From: a virus
Virus record (IMG/VR): IMGVR_UViG_3300021425_000226
Coordinates: 1-21,267 of that record
Strand: one strand, 5' to 3'
DNA length: 21,267 nucleotides
A program made the translations under genes and the position numbers. Below, piece after piece: positions 8,500 to 14,399 of the stretch. Positions within the stretch are counted from its first letter, which is position 1. The number at the start of each line of letters is the position of its first letter. A model generated the notes under the pieces. It had not been told where the DNA came from and did no database searches. It was given only the letters and a program-made list of their open reading frames with translations.

Positions 8500-8656
8500 C
8501 TGCTTGTTCCTCATCCTGCAAGACTCCGAGTCTTTCAATCTTCACGTCTTTTGGAGCGTCAAGGACGATGCGAGCACCACGGCTTGCGCTTACGATAATC
8601 ACTTGGTCACCGACTTTGAGTGCCTCACCTTTTTTAAGTTGCACGACCAGTGGCAT
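8444..8656 (-). CDS. CsrA-like small protein between terminase and portal
   Basis: The gene encodes 70 residues from the ATG at 8656, a start chosen because its N-terminus MPLVVQLKKGEALKVGD aligns with the first residues of CsrA/RsmA. GGAG lies 11 bases upstream. An ATG at 8698 inside the large terminase end gives a 14-residue longer form. CsrA features present are the GE pair, the IGD-like VGD, a Gly before RI, and APKDVKIER, which matches the CsrA core APKDV plus the RNA-contacting Arg44 position. Differences are a gap of about three residues between beta strands, Leu/Lys at the usual Arg6/Arg7, and Leu after the final Arg instead of Glu. An extra charged tail of ~25 residues follows. CsrA dimers bind GGA motifs in mRNA leaders. 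A different small beta protein such as an FlbT-like phage protein remains possible. Confidence 0.6.
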   Translation of the reverse strand: MPLVVQLKKGEALKVGDQVIIVSASRGARIVLDAPKDVKIERLGVLQDEEQADAKAKGAVIVRRASEKKD

Positions 8657-8687
8657 CTCGTCTCTGCTCCGATTTGTAATGATTGAG

Positions 8688-10112
8688 TCAGAAGTCATCA
8701 AATTCGTCGGCAATGGAAGCGTACCACGATTCCACAGAAAGGGCAGTTTTCGGAAGGTCTTCAATGAAACGCACGTCAAACACCTTGTCTTGTGTCTCAA
8801 GGACTGCCGACCATGCGAGAAAACAAGCGGTCACAATATCGTCATGTAAACCGGGTGGTGCTGAGTACGTTGGTTTTCCGAGCACACTCATCTTCACATC
8901 GTAGTTATCATGCTCTTTTATCAACTCAGGCCAGTTCGGAAACACGAGATTGCGTGTCTCAATGGCGACCATATAAGCATCGACCATCGAAGACTTGCTT
9001 TCGTTGGTGAACACCACAGGGTCAATCGGATACGGAATGCTGGACATCATGTCATTGATAACGTCACCGATACCAGTTCGGTCATGACGAACCAGCAGCA
9101 CTTCATCGAACTGATTTCCGAATTGATAAAGTTCACGAATTGCTATCTTGTAATCAAGGCCTTGAAACCTTCTGAAGCCTACAATCTTGGGGCGAGAAGT
9201 GCCGACCTCGAATGCAATGAACACTCCGTAGTCAGTACGTTTCGCCCAGTCAGCACCAATGACGACCTTCTTTGACTTTGCATCTGGAACTGTCCAGCTC
9301 TGCATTTTTCCATACGTTTCAACCAACTCGCCTTCAACACAGTCCCGATGACCAACGAATACTGAGCCGTCATCCATGAACTCTGCAAGGTAAAGCTGTC
9401 TGAACAATCTATCCGGCAACGACAGTCGAGCTTGTTCAACGACACGCTTGTCAACATATGGCGAATCAATCGTCCGAGCGGTCGCACAGAATTGCTCGTA
9501 TGGCTTTTGATGTTTCTCTGCCCAAGTCATGTGCTCTTGGCATTGGCGATACAAGTCATAAAACCAGTTTTTTCCACGAGGAGTAGATGTGCAGGCAATC
9601 CACCCACCAGTCTGTGAGGTAGTGGACATGACAGAAGCGAACGTCTGAGATGAACACTTTGCTGCTTCATCAATCAAATTGCCATGAGTTCGTTCGCCTT
9701 CGATGCTTTTTTCTGGGTCTTGAGCGTGTACGCATTGAATCATCGCACCGTTGTGATTCCACTTCATCTTCATTCTCGACTCAGAGCGTTCGGGAGTTAT
9801 CTTCTCCCACATCTCCTGAGCGGCTCGGTACTGCTTCGGATCAAGTCCAGATTGCGGAGGCAACACCGATGGAAACAAGCGGTCAAGATACTTGAACGTG
9901 ATGCTCGCTTGCTGATATGTCGGAGCGATAATTCGATACAAAGCAGCTTGCTCTCTCGGAGCTTGAAAGCTGAAGTTCGCAATTCGTCCAGCACCACCCA
10001 AAGTCTTGCCGCACTTAGTGCCGAGAGCAAGGCACATTAGTCTAGTCTTCTCTGTGATGAGATGTTGCTGCCATGTGGCATATGGCTTCGGGAGCTTGAT
10101 GTTGAAGCTCAT
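8688..10112 (-). CDS. terL: Terminase large subunit (TerL)
   Basis: The gene encodes 474 residues, and its ATG overlaps the small terminase stop (ATGA). The N-terminal ATPase has Walker A ALGTKCGKT (residues ~29-37), Walker B NLIDE (~145-149) and the coupling motif CTSTPRG (~174-180). The C-terminal RNase H-like nuclease starts with VVIGADWAKRTDYGVF (Asp288), continues with HDRTGIGD (Asp344) and ends with GLHDDIVTACFLAW (Asp424/Asp425), which supply the metal-binding acidic residues. It drives DNA translocation through the portal and cuts the concatemer. The Walker B deviates by having Asn-Leu-Ile before Asp-Glu. The packaging mode (cos or pac) cannot be decided here. The stop overlaps the longer possible start of the CsrA-like gene. 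Confidence 0.95.
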   Translation of the reverse strand: MSFNIKLPKPYATWQQHLITEKTRLMCLALGTKCGKTLGGAGRIANFSFQAPREQAALYRIIAPTYQQASITFKYLDRLFPSVLPPQSGLDPKQYRAAQEMWEKITPERSESRMKMKWNHNGAMIQCVHAQDPEKSIEGERTHGNLIDEAAKCSSQTFASVMSTTSQTGGWIACTSTPRGKNWFYDLYRQCQEHMTWAEKHQKPYEQFCATARTIDSPYVDKRVVEQARLSLPDRLFRQLYLAEFMDDGSVFVGHRDCVEGELVETYGKMQSWTVPDAKSKKVVIGADWAKRTDYGVFIAFEVGTSRPKIVGFRRFQGLDYKIAIRELYQFGNQFDEVLLVRHDRTGIGDVINDMMSSIPYPIDPVVFTNESKSSMVDAYMVAIETRNLVFPNWPELIKEHDNYDVKMSVLGKPTYSAPPGLHDDIVTACFLAWSAVLETQDKVFDVRFIEDLPKTALSVESWYASIADEFDDF

Positions 10113-10582
10113 TCATTCTCCACAAGACGCAGTGATGGCTTTGCTACGAGTGTCGTTGCACCATCTGGTAGCACAACTGACTCGAAGTCGAAAATGGTTT
10201 GAATCATTTCTTCAGCCTTACCTTGCTCAACGGCGGCAGTTGGAATGTCTTCTATCATAAACTTCGAAGCGTATTGCAGAATCTTGTCAGCAGCCTTGAA
10301 ACGTAAATTCAAAAGCTGAAGCTCATGAGCATCTGCCGCTTTGATGTTTGGCGATGCCATTTCAAGGAGTGTCTTGAGTGCTTGAGGAGCTTGTTCTCGC
10401 AACAATCCACGAAGCAAAATGCGATGCTGACTCGCTCCCTCACGGGTTTCTCTCGCAACGTGGTCAATCCATTCCTGAGCTTGCTCAATAGTCAGCTCCC
10501 ACCTCGAAGCTATCTGATGAACGGATGCTCCATTGCGGATTGCTTTCAGTATTGACTCGCTCTCAGCGTGTGTAATTTTCAT
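10109..10582 (-). CDS. terS: Terminase small subunit (TerS)
   Basis: The gene encodes 157 residues, with an ATG behind AGAAGGA at an 8-base spacing. Residues ~1-45 carry a helix-turn-helix (ILKAIRNGASVHQIASRWELTIEQAQEWI), given here as two parts: ILKAIRNGASVHQIA and WELTIEQAQEWI. This is followed by an oligomerisation-like helical region and a short C-terminal tail. A small HTH protein directly upstream of and overlapping TerL is the standard small terminase arrangement. It would recognise the packaging start site and load TerL. It is the first gene of the head operon and has a plausible promoter immediately upstream. Confidence 0.85.
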   Translation of the reverse strand: MKITHAESESILKAIRNGASVHQIASRWELTIEQAQEWIDHVARETREGASQHRILLRGLLREQAPQALKTLLEMASPNIKAADAHELQLLNLRFKAADKILQYASKFMIEDIPTAAVEQGKAEEMIQTIFDFESVVLPDGATTLVAKPSLRLVENE

Positions 10583-10605
10583 ATCACAATCTTCCTTCTG
10601 CTCGT

Positions 10606-10634
10606 ATTTTGTGCTAGTGCCATCGAACAGTCAA
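10606..10634 (-). promoter_or_regulatory. Likely promoter of the packaging/head operon
   Basis: On the minus strand TTGACT and CAAAAT are separated by exactly 17 bases. The -35 matches five of six consensus bases and the -10 four of six. It sits just upstream of the small terminase SD and start, at the divergence point with the plus-strand gene at 10653. The transcript would begin about 17 bases before the start codon. Confidence 0.5.
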
Positions 10635-10636
10635 AT

Positions 10637-10655
10637 CATCAAGGAGGCACCGATG
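10637..10655 (+). promoter_or_regulatory. SD hairpin (AGGCA loop), bulged variant
   Basis: CATC (10637-10640) can pair with GATG (10652-10655), and GG (10643-10644) with CC (10650-10651), around an AGGCA loop; AA is bulged. The GGAGG ribosome site and the start codon are both inside. It is the weakest of the four similar hairpins in this window because of the bulge. Confidence 0.4.
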
Positions 10656-10991
10656 AACGAATTGTGGTCGTCAAAGGTATATTTAATCGACGAACAGAAC
10701 TGCCCTGAGAAGCTCGCTGCTCAATGCGGTAAAGACTTAGACATTGAACATGTTCAAGAATTGATGGGTCTTTCTAAAGAAGAAATGGAAAGCAGGCTGG
10801 CGAATGCTTTGCTGGAAGTTGAACGAGCCAAGAAAGAAGTTTCAGAGAATCCCAAGTACATTCAAGCAAAATCCGATGTGAAATATTTCGATGACGCTTT
10901 GAAAGAGAAGGTCAATCCACTGAAGGCGGTTGCTGCTCTCATGCTTTGGAAGCTGGAAGAAACTGATGGCGAATCTGATTGGGAATCGTAA
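10653..10991 (+). CDS. Small hypothetical protein, first gene of a plus-strand pair
   Basis: The gene encodes 112 residues starting MNELWSSKVYLIDEQ. The start is set by AAGGAGG five bases before the ATG. The protein is acidic and helical, with a Glu/Lys-rich stretch around residues 45-75 (MGLSKEEMESRLANALLEVE) that could be a coiled coil. It has no membrane segment and I recognise no family. It diverges from the small terminase gene and overlaps the next plus-strand gene by 26 bases, so the two are probably translated from one message. The orientation opposite to the late genes suggests early or accessory expression. Function is unknown. Confidence 0.75.
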   Translation: MNELWSSKVYLIDEQNCPEKLAAQCGKDLDIEHVQELMGLSKEEMESRLANALLEVERAKKEVSENPKYIQAKSDVKYFDDALKEKVNPLKAVAALMLWKLEETDGESDWES

Positions 10992-11364
10992 AGACATCAA
11001 AGTCTCATCCAGCGAGCGACAAGAGCTTCTGCGGCTTTCTGAAGAAGGTCGGCTTCGAGACTTTTACAAATACTTGATGGAAAGAATCAACGAATACGAG
11101 ATTGCGATTTGGGAAGACAAATTCTTCTCAGCAATGACTGGCGAAGAAATGAGCATGAACCATCTCGTGTGTATGCTTCGCAATGATTGTCGTGAGAATA
11201 GTGGCGTCATTATTAGCAGTCAGTTGTCCGGCAAGCTCACGACTTGGTTCTTAAAGGCTTTGGTTTCTTGCTGTGTGCAGTCCGGTGAACTTGAACTTGA
11301 CGCGACAGTCTTGCTAAGTCGGATTGATTCTCTGATTGAGCATAATCCTCAGCCATTGCGTTAA
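10966..11364 (+). CDS. Hypothetical protein, second gene of the plus-strand pair
   Basis: The gene encodes 132 residues starting MANLIGNRKDIKVSS. The ATG at 10966 has GGAAGAA upstream and lies inside the end of the preceding gene; an earlier TTG-type start is less likely. The protein is mostly helical, with several Cys in the C-terminal half (CMLRNDCRENSG and LVSCCVQSG) but no clear metal-binding spacing. I recognise no family. Its last 128 bases overlap, tail to tail, the winged-helix gene on the minus strand (11237-11608), and no terminator is visible between the converging genes. Confidence 0.65.
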   Translation: MANLIGNRKDIKVSSSERQELLRLSEEGRLRDFYKYLMERINEYEIAIWEDKFFSAMTGEEMSMNHLVCMLRNDCRENSGVIISSQLSGKLTTWFLKALVSCCVQSGELELDATVLLSRIDSLIEHNPQPLR

Positions 11365-11608
11365 GTGCTTCAATGTTCATCATGTAGACGTATGCGTTCA
11401 GGTCTGTCTGTCCGACCACAATCACCAGTTTGAGCGACACAAGTTCTTTCAAAGCAACTCGTACTGTCTTTGCTTCTGAGCCAATCAGGTCGGCAAACTC
11501 GCTGACTTTCCAATGTTGCTTGGCAAGATACGATGACATAGTGACCAAGCACAGCTTGGCAACTTTCCCGCAAGGTATCGAAATCGACTTCCGAACTAGG
11601 TCAAGCAT
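11237..11608 (-). CDS. Winged-helix DNA-binding protein
   Basis: The gene encodes 123 residues from an ATG with GGAAG about 10 bases upstream. Residues ~25-65 read as a helix-turn-helix followed by a wing: HWKVSEFADLIGSEAKTV, then LKELVSLKLVIVVG. This is the pattern of small phage regulators and of initiator N-termini. The C-terminal ~45 residues are polar and basic (KKPKPLRTKS at the end) and probably disordered. It closes the replication block, 28 bases after the preceding stop at 11637. It may be a regulator or a replication accessory. The coding end overlaps the convergent plus-strand gene, so transcription of one may interfere with the other. Confidence 0.65.
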   Translation of the reverse strand: MLDLVRKSISIPCGKVAKLCLVTMSSYLAKQHWKVSEFADLIGSEAKTVRVALKELVSLKLVIVVGQTDLNAYVYMMNIEALNAMAEDYAQSENQSDLARLSRQVQVHRTAHSKKPKPLRTKS

Positions 11609-11636
11609 GGTGTGTTCTTCCTTTGGAGGAAGCGTA

Positions 11637-12032
11637 TCACAAATTCTCAGAATAATGTACGCAGTGCTTTACAATGTAGCGTGGGTCTTTGTATTCCGGA
11701 TGAATGACGTGAATGAACCAGAACGGTTCATCTCTCTTTCCGTTCTCGCAAGAGACTTCCTTGATTGCAGCTTCAGTTCCGAGATGAACAAAGCCTGCTT
11801 CGACGAAGTTGTATATTCTTGTCTGAACCCATGACATTGCTTTGTCACAATCGCCAGCGTCCATTGGAGGCACTTCCAGCTTGATTGTCCACATCTGAGC
11901 GAGAGAGAGCTTCTGCTCTTGCGTCATCTCTCGAACGACATCCCAAAGTATAACCTTGCGAGGCTGACCCTTCTTGAGCTGTCCCTCGAAGTGAGCAAGC
12001 AGATTCTTCTGTTCAATCTTGTCGTGGTTCAT
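11637..12032 (-). CDS. Hypothetical protein of the replication block
   Basis: The gene encodes 131 residues from an ATG that overlaps the upstream stop (ATGA), with GGAGATGAA as ribosome site. It has a basic N-terminal third, then a mixed alpha/beta body rich in Trp and aromatic residues (PFWFIHVIHPEYKDPRY). No catalytic or metal motif is evident and I do not recognise the family. Translational coupling to the 179-residue protein before it and to the initiator suggests a replication or early-control role. Confidence 0.65.
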   Translation of the reverse strand: MNHDKIEQKNLLAHFEGQLKKGQPRKVILWDVVREMTQEQKLSLAQMWTIKLEVPPMDAGDCDKAMSWVQTRIYNFVEAGFVHLGTEAAIKEVSCENGKRDEPFWFIHVIHPEYKDPRYIVKHCVHYSENL

Positions 12033-12568
12033 TTCATCTCCAAAGAAAGCGGCTGCTGATGATTAGATGAATCGAGCTGTGCTTTATTGCTAACTGGATT
12101 CAGCAGCGTCTGGGTGCTTGTCTTTGAGCTTCTCATTGCATCTTCTGCCAAGCTCTTTAGTTCATACTTCAGGTCACGCAAGTTTCGAGGGTCTTCACTT
12201 CTCATATGCAAGTCATACCAGCGACCAGCTTTCATGAGCAGACTGTACGCTTCTGGGTCAGCTTCAGACGCTCGGTCTTGTCCGTCTCGCTGTGGAAATC
12301 GAAGCAGAGCAATTGCACGATTAGCGAGCGATTGAATCTCAGTCTTGTCGCTTCTGGTAGCTTGTTGGTTGAATGCAAGAATTTCGTTCACAGACGGCCA
12401 ATGGTTATCCAAGCTGTGATGCTTGATTGCTGTGATGATTTGCTGCTCTGACAGTTTACCTAGTAGCTCTGCTGCATAAAACTCAAGCTGACTAGACTTT
12501 AATGGTGCGGCTTGTATCAATTCTCGCCCATGCTGAAGCAAGTTCACCATTACTTCGCTGAACTTCAT
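12029..12568 (-). CDS. Possible helicase-loading or replication accessory protein
   Basis: The gene encodes 179 residues. The ATG at 12568 follows GGAGGCA with good spacing and lies inside the initiator gene end (77-base overlap). The N-terminal ~70 residues have the form of small helical replication-accessory domains: FYAAELLGKLSEQQIITAI, then HWPSVNEIL, resembling the helix bundle and (F/W)P-x-x-x-E-I pattern of phage helicase-loader or G39P-type proteins. The C-terminal half is polar and Ser-rich. There is no Walker motif, so it is not a DnaC-like ATPase. Its place right after an origin-carrying initiator matches that of lambda P. The assignment is tentative. Confidence 0.5.
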   Translation of the reverse strand: MKFSEVMVNLLQHGRELIQAAPLKSSQLEFYAAELLGKLSEQQIITAIKHHSLDNHWPSVNEILAFNQQATRSDKTEIQSLANRAIALLRFPQRDGQDRASEADPEAYSLLMKAGRWYDLHMRSEDPRNLRDLKYELKSLAEDAMRSSKTSTQTLLNPVSNKAQLDSSNHQQPLSLEMK

Positions 12569-13454
12569 CTGATGCCTCCTTTGCTGTTTGCTTGTCTTCG
12601 ATGTGCTTGATTTGCGAGTTCGTCATCGTGACTCCAGTGTGGTAGCTTCTCCTGACTTCTGTCAGGTCACGGAAGCACCACTCCAGACTGTGGCCTTTGG
12701 AAATAAACCATGCTTTGTTCATCATGACATAGTGCTGAACCAAGGCTCGTCCCTCATCGACTCCAACTTCCTCGTAAATTTTCTTTGCCCATCGGTTCGC
12801 TTCCTTTCCACGGGTAGGTTCGAATCCGTACTTGTTCGAATAGGCAAGCGCATATGCCTCAAAGATAAGCGAACCGCCTGTTGGCTCTTTGCTGGCTTTG
12901 CGGGCGTTGTCAACTTGATTCTGAGCTTTGACGGCTGGAACTCCTGTCGAGTTCTCACGTTGACAGACGACAGGAGACGCAGTGGCGTCAGCCGCTGAGA
13001 CTGTATTAAATACTAAATCTAGTTCAATTTGATCTAGTTCAATTGATCTAGTTCCATGTGCAATGGTTGCACTAGCCTCCTGCAATGGTTGCACTAGGGC
13101 TTGTGCAATGGTTGCACTAGGTGACTCGTTTTTTTGTTGTGATTGCTCTTTGCTTAACCATTGAGCAACTGCGTTGATCTTGATTAGATTAGGTTTCATC
13201 TCAGCTTTGCGAGAGCGTATTGATATAATATTAAGCGATTCGAGAGTGCCGAACGCTGAAGTCACAGACCGAGGTGAAATGTTACATGCTTGAGCAATGT
13301 TGCTTCTTGATTCGAAGCATTGTCCTCGTAGTCCAGCTCGATAGATGATTCGATTCAGCACCAAGAACTCAGTCGGCTGGAGATTCAGCTCCCAAATCTT
13401 CGTTGGAATTTGAGTGAACGAATATTCAATCTCAGAAACAAATTCATCAGACAC
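12492..13454 (-). CDS. Replication initiator carrying an internal origin
   Basis: The gene encodes 320 residues from a GTG at 13454 with a perfect AAGGAGG six to seven bases upstream. Residues ~15-100 are a winged helix (LQPTEFLVLNRIIYRAG, SRSNIAQACNISPRSVTSAF, then a wing ending IKIN). Residues ~105-190 are low-complexity and encoded by the DNA repeats described below. Residues ~200-290 are a domain found at the end of many phage replication proteins (LIFEAYALAYSNKYGFEP, KIYEEVGVDEGRALVQHY, KGHSLEWCFRDL). This three-part plan, with iterons in the linker, equals that of lambda O-type initiators. The protein would bind the iterons, melt nearby AT-rich DNA and recruit the host helicase. The SD is embedded in a hairpin holding a fourth binding-like site, which suggests autoregulation. 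Confidence 0.75.
   Translation of the reverse strand: MSDEFVSEIEYSFTQIPTKIWELNLQPTEFLVLNRIIYRAGLRGQCFESRSNIAQACNISPRSVTSAFGTLESLNIISIRSRKAEMKPNLIKINAVAQWLSKEQSQQKNESPSATIAQALVQPLQEASATIAHGTRSIELDQIELDLVFNTVSAADATASPVVCQRENSTGVPAVKAQNQVDNARKASKEPTGGSLIFEAYALAYSNKYGFEPTRGKEANRWAKKIYEEVGVDEGRALVQHYVMMNKAWFISKGHSLEWCFRDLTEVRRSYHTGVTMTNSQIKHIEDKQTAKEASDEVQRSNGELASAWARIDTSRTIKV
13017..13058. repeat. Three-copy direct repeat beside the iterons
   Basis: ATCTAGTTCAATT occurs at 13017-13029 and 13032-13044, with a third copy, ATCTAGTTCCATG, at 13046-13058. The spacing is 15 and 14 bases. It lies inside the initiator coding region, directly next to the iterons and to AT-rich sequence (12995-13020). It could be a second protein-binding set or part of the unwinding element of the origin. 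Confidence 0.8.
13059..13120. repeat. Origin iterons, three copies of TGCAATGGTTGCACTAG
   Basis: Exact 17-base copies lie at 13059-13075, 13081-13097 and 13104-13120, with periods of 22 and 23 bases, about two helical turns. Each contains the inverted repeat TGCAA-TGG-TTGCA. They sit in the variable linker of the initiator gene, as in lambdoid origins, and are followed by T-rich sequence at 13128-13137. This is the most likely replication origin in the window. Confidence 0.85.
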
Positions 13455-13458
13455 AAAA

Positions 13459-13488
13459 AGCCTCCTTGCTATGGTTGCAATGGAGGCT
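13459..13488 (-). promoter_or_regulatory. SD-sequestering hairpin with fourth initiator site
   Basis: On the minus strand AGCCTCC pairs with GGAGGCT and TTGC with GCAA, an 11-bp stem with one bulged A and a 7-base loop. The GGAGG ribosome site of the initiator gene is wholly in the 3' arm and a run of T follows. It can act as a translational block or as an attenuator. Within it, 13467-13479 (TGCTATGGTTGCA on the plus strand) differs from the iteron core by one base, so the initiator could also bind the DNA here. Confidence 0.65.
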
Positions 13489-13538
13489 CAAAGGCGGTAG
13501 TTTCGCTTTGAACATGCCACTTCAACTGGTTGTTCCAC

Positions 13539-13570
13539 TCCCGATGATTCGCAGTCAGTCGGGATTTTTT
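13539..13570 (+). terminator. Plus-strand terminator opposite the initiator leader
   Basis: TCCCGA (13539-13544) and TCGGGA (13559-13564) form a 6-bp stem with a 14-base loop, followed by six T. No plus-strand gene precedes it. In the minus direction no T-run follows, so it does not stop the initiator message. It may end an antisense or small RNA, or protect the downstream region from stray plus-strand transcription. Confidence 0.6.
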
Positions 13571-13589
13571 ATTTTGATACTGCTGCTCT

Positions 13590-13618
13590 GTTTACTATAT
13601 CGCCATCAAAATGTAAAC
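13590..13618 (-). promoter_or_regulatory. Inverted repeat with possible -10 before the initiator gene
   Basis: GTTTAC (13590-13595) and GTAAAC (13613-13618) are perfect inverted arms 17 bases apart. On the minus strand TATAGT (13594-13599) lies at one arm and could be a -10 box, but no good -35 is found. A regulator bound at the arms would cover it. The leader from here to the GTG would be about 130 bases. Confidence 0.35.
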
Positions 13619-13637
13619 TAGCTACATAATCAATCAC

Positions 13638-14399
13638 TTACACACCTTTAATCGGTGATCTCATGATTGGATTAATGTCATATAGATTCTCATTTTTGCG
13701 TTTTACCTGAGAAGCACCTGAGTCTGTTCTAATTATTTTAGAACCCCATTTTTTCCGTAATGCCTCGAGATTCTTTTTCTCACGTTCTAGTGTGCGATAA
13801 GTAGCACAACCGCCTGTATTCTTGTGCATCTTTGCAAAGTAATGAATAAAGTTGAATCTCAAGACTTTGCGATATTTATTGAGTTGCTGAAGCGTCATGT
13901 CAAAGTCTTCTTTGAGCGGAAGGTTTTCGTCATACCTTATTCCATGCTCCAGAATATGAGCTTGAAATGGACCACCTATGTACGCATTGAAAGAGAATGG
14001 AGTTGCCTCACGATATGAACCTTTGTCGTCAACGCAGTTAACGCCCCAGAATCTAGCTCCCGACTCCTTAGCCATGATGAACGCATTTTCAACGAATTGA
14101 TAGAACTCAGCTTCTGTCATATCTCTTGAGATATTTCGTTCATATCGAGCAAAGCAAGAGATGTCATCGTCTAGTAACAGCAGGTTTTTGTTCGGTGAAT
14201 TGTCGATAATCCAGTTTCTAATCCGACAAAGGTTGCCCTGTGCAGAATCAGGGGCGACCATAATTTTATGCCCTTCTGCTAAATATTCTTCAGCCTCGGA
14301 TTCGGCAACGACATATGTACACTGGGACAAATACTTTTGAGTGAAGCACCCTTTTGCTCTTTTGTAAGATGGAGCAAATATCACAAAATTATTTTCCAT
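13638..14399 (-). CDS. GT-A-like phage glycosyltransferase
   Basis: The gene encodes 253 residues. The ATG at 14399 lies inside the end of the ParB-like gene (11-base overlap), with GAGG upstream. Features of GT-A glycosyltransferases are an N-terminal FVIFAPSYKRA, a LCRIRNWIIDN helix, and the metal/sugar-nucleotide triad LLLLDDDIS near residue 77. Further on are FNAYIGGPFQ, an acidic LPLKEDFDMTL and a late HKNTGG. This order resembles the small phage glycosyltransferases associated with DNA base hypermodification (the TET/JBP-associated type). No TET/JBP oxygenase, thymidylate-synthase-like or hydroxymethylase gene is in the window. The nature of the acceptor is therefore open: DNA base, host surface glycan or protein. 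Base composition is more AT-rich than the flanking head genes, which hints at separate acquisition. Confidence 0.65.
   Translation of the reverse strand: MENNFVIFAPSYKRAKGCFTQKYLSQCTYVVAESEAEEYLAEGHKIMVAPDSAQGNLCRIRNWIIDNSPNKNLLLLDDDISCFARYERNISRDMTEAEFYQFVENAFIMAKESGARFWGVNCVDDKGSYREATPFSFNAYIGGPFQAHILEHGIRYDENLPLKEDFDMTLQQLNKYRKVLRFNFIHYFAKMHKNTGGCATYRTLEREKKNLEALRKKWGSKIIRTDSGASQVKRKNENLYDINPIMRSPIKGV

Noticed and set aside
13017-13120. A CRISPR array.
   Set aside because: The repeats are short (13 and 17 bases), the gaps are only 1-6 bases, and they are within a coding frame; spacers are absent and no cas genes are nearby.
13539-13570. The possibility that the hairpin ends the initiator operon message.
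   Set aside because: The T-run follows only in the plus direction, and the element lies upstream of the initiator, not after it.
13500-13570. A tRNA-like fragment before the terminator.
   Set aside because: No cloverleaf with acceptor and T-arm pairing could be drawn and no CCA end is present.
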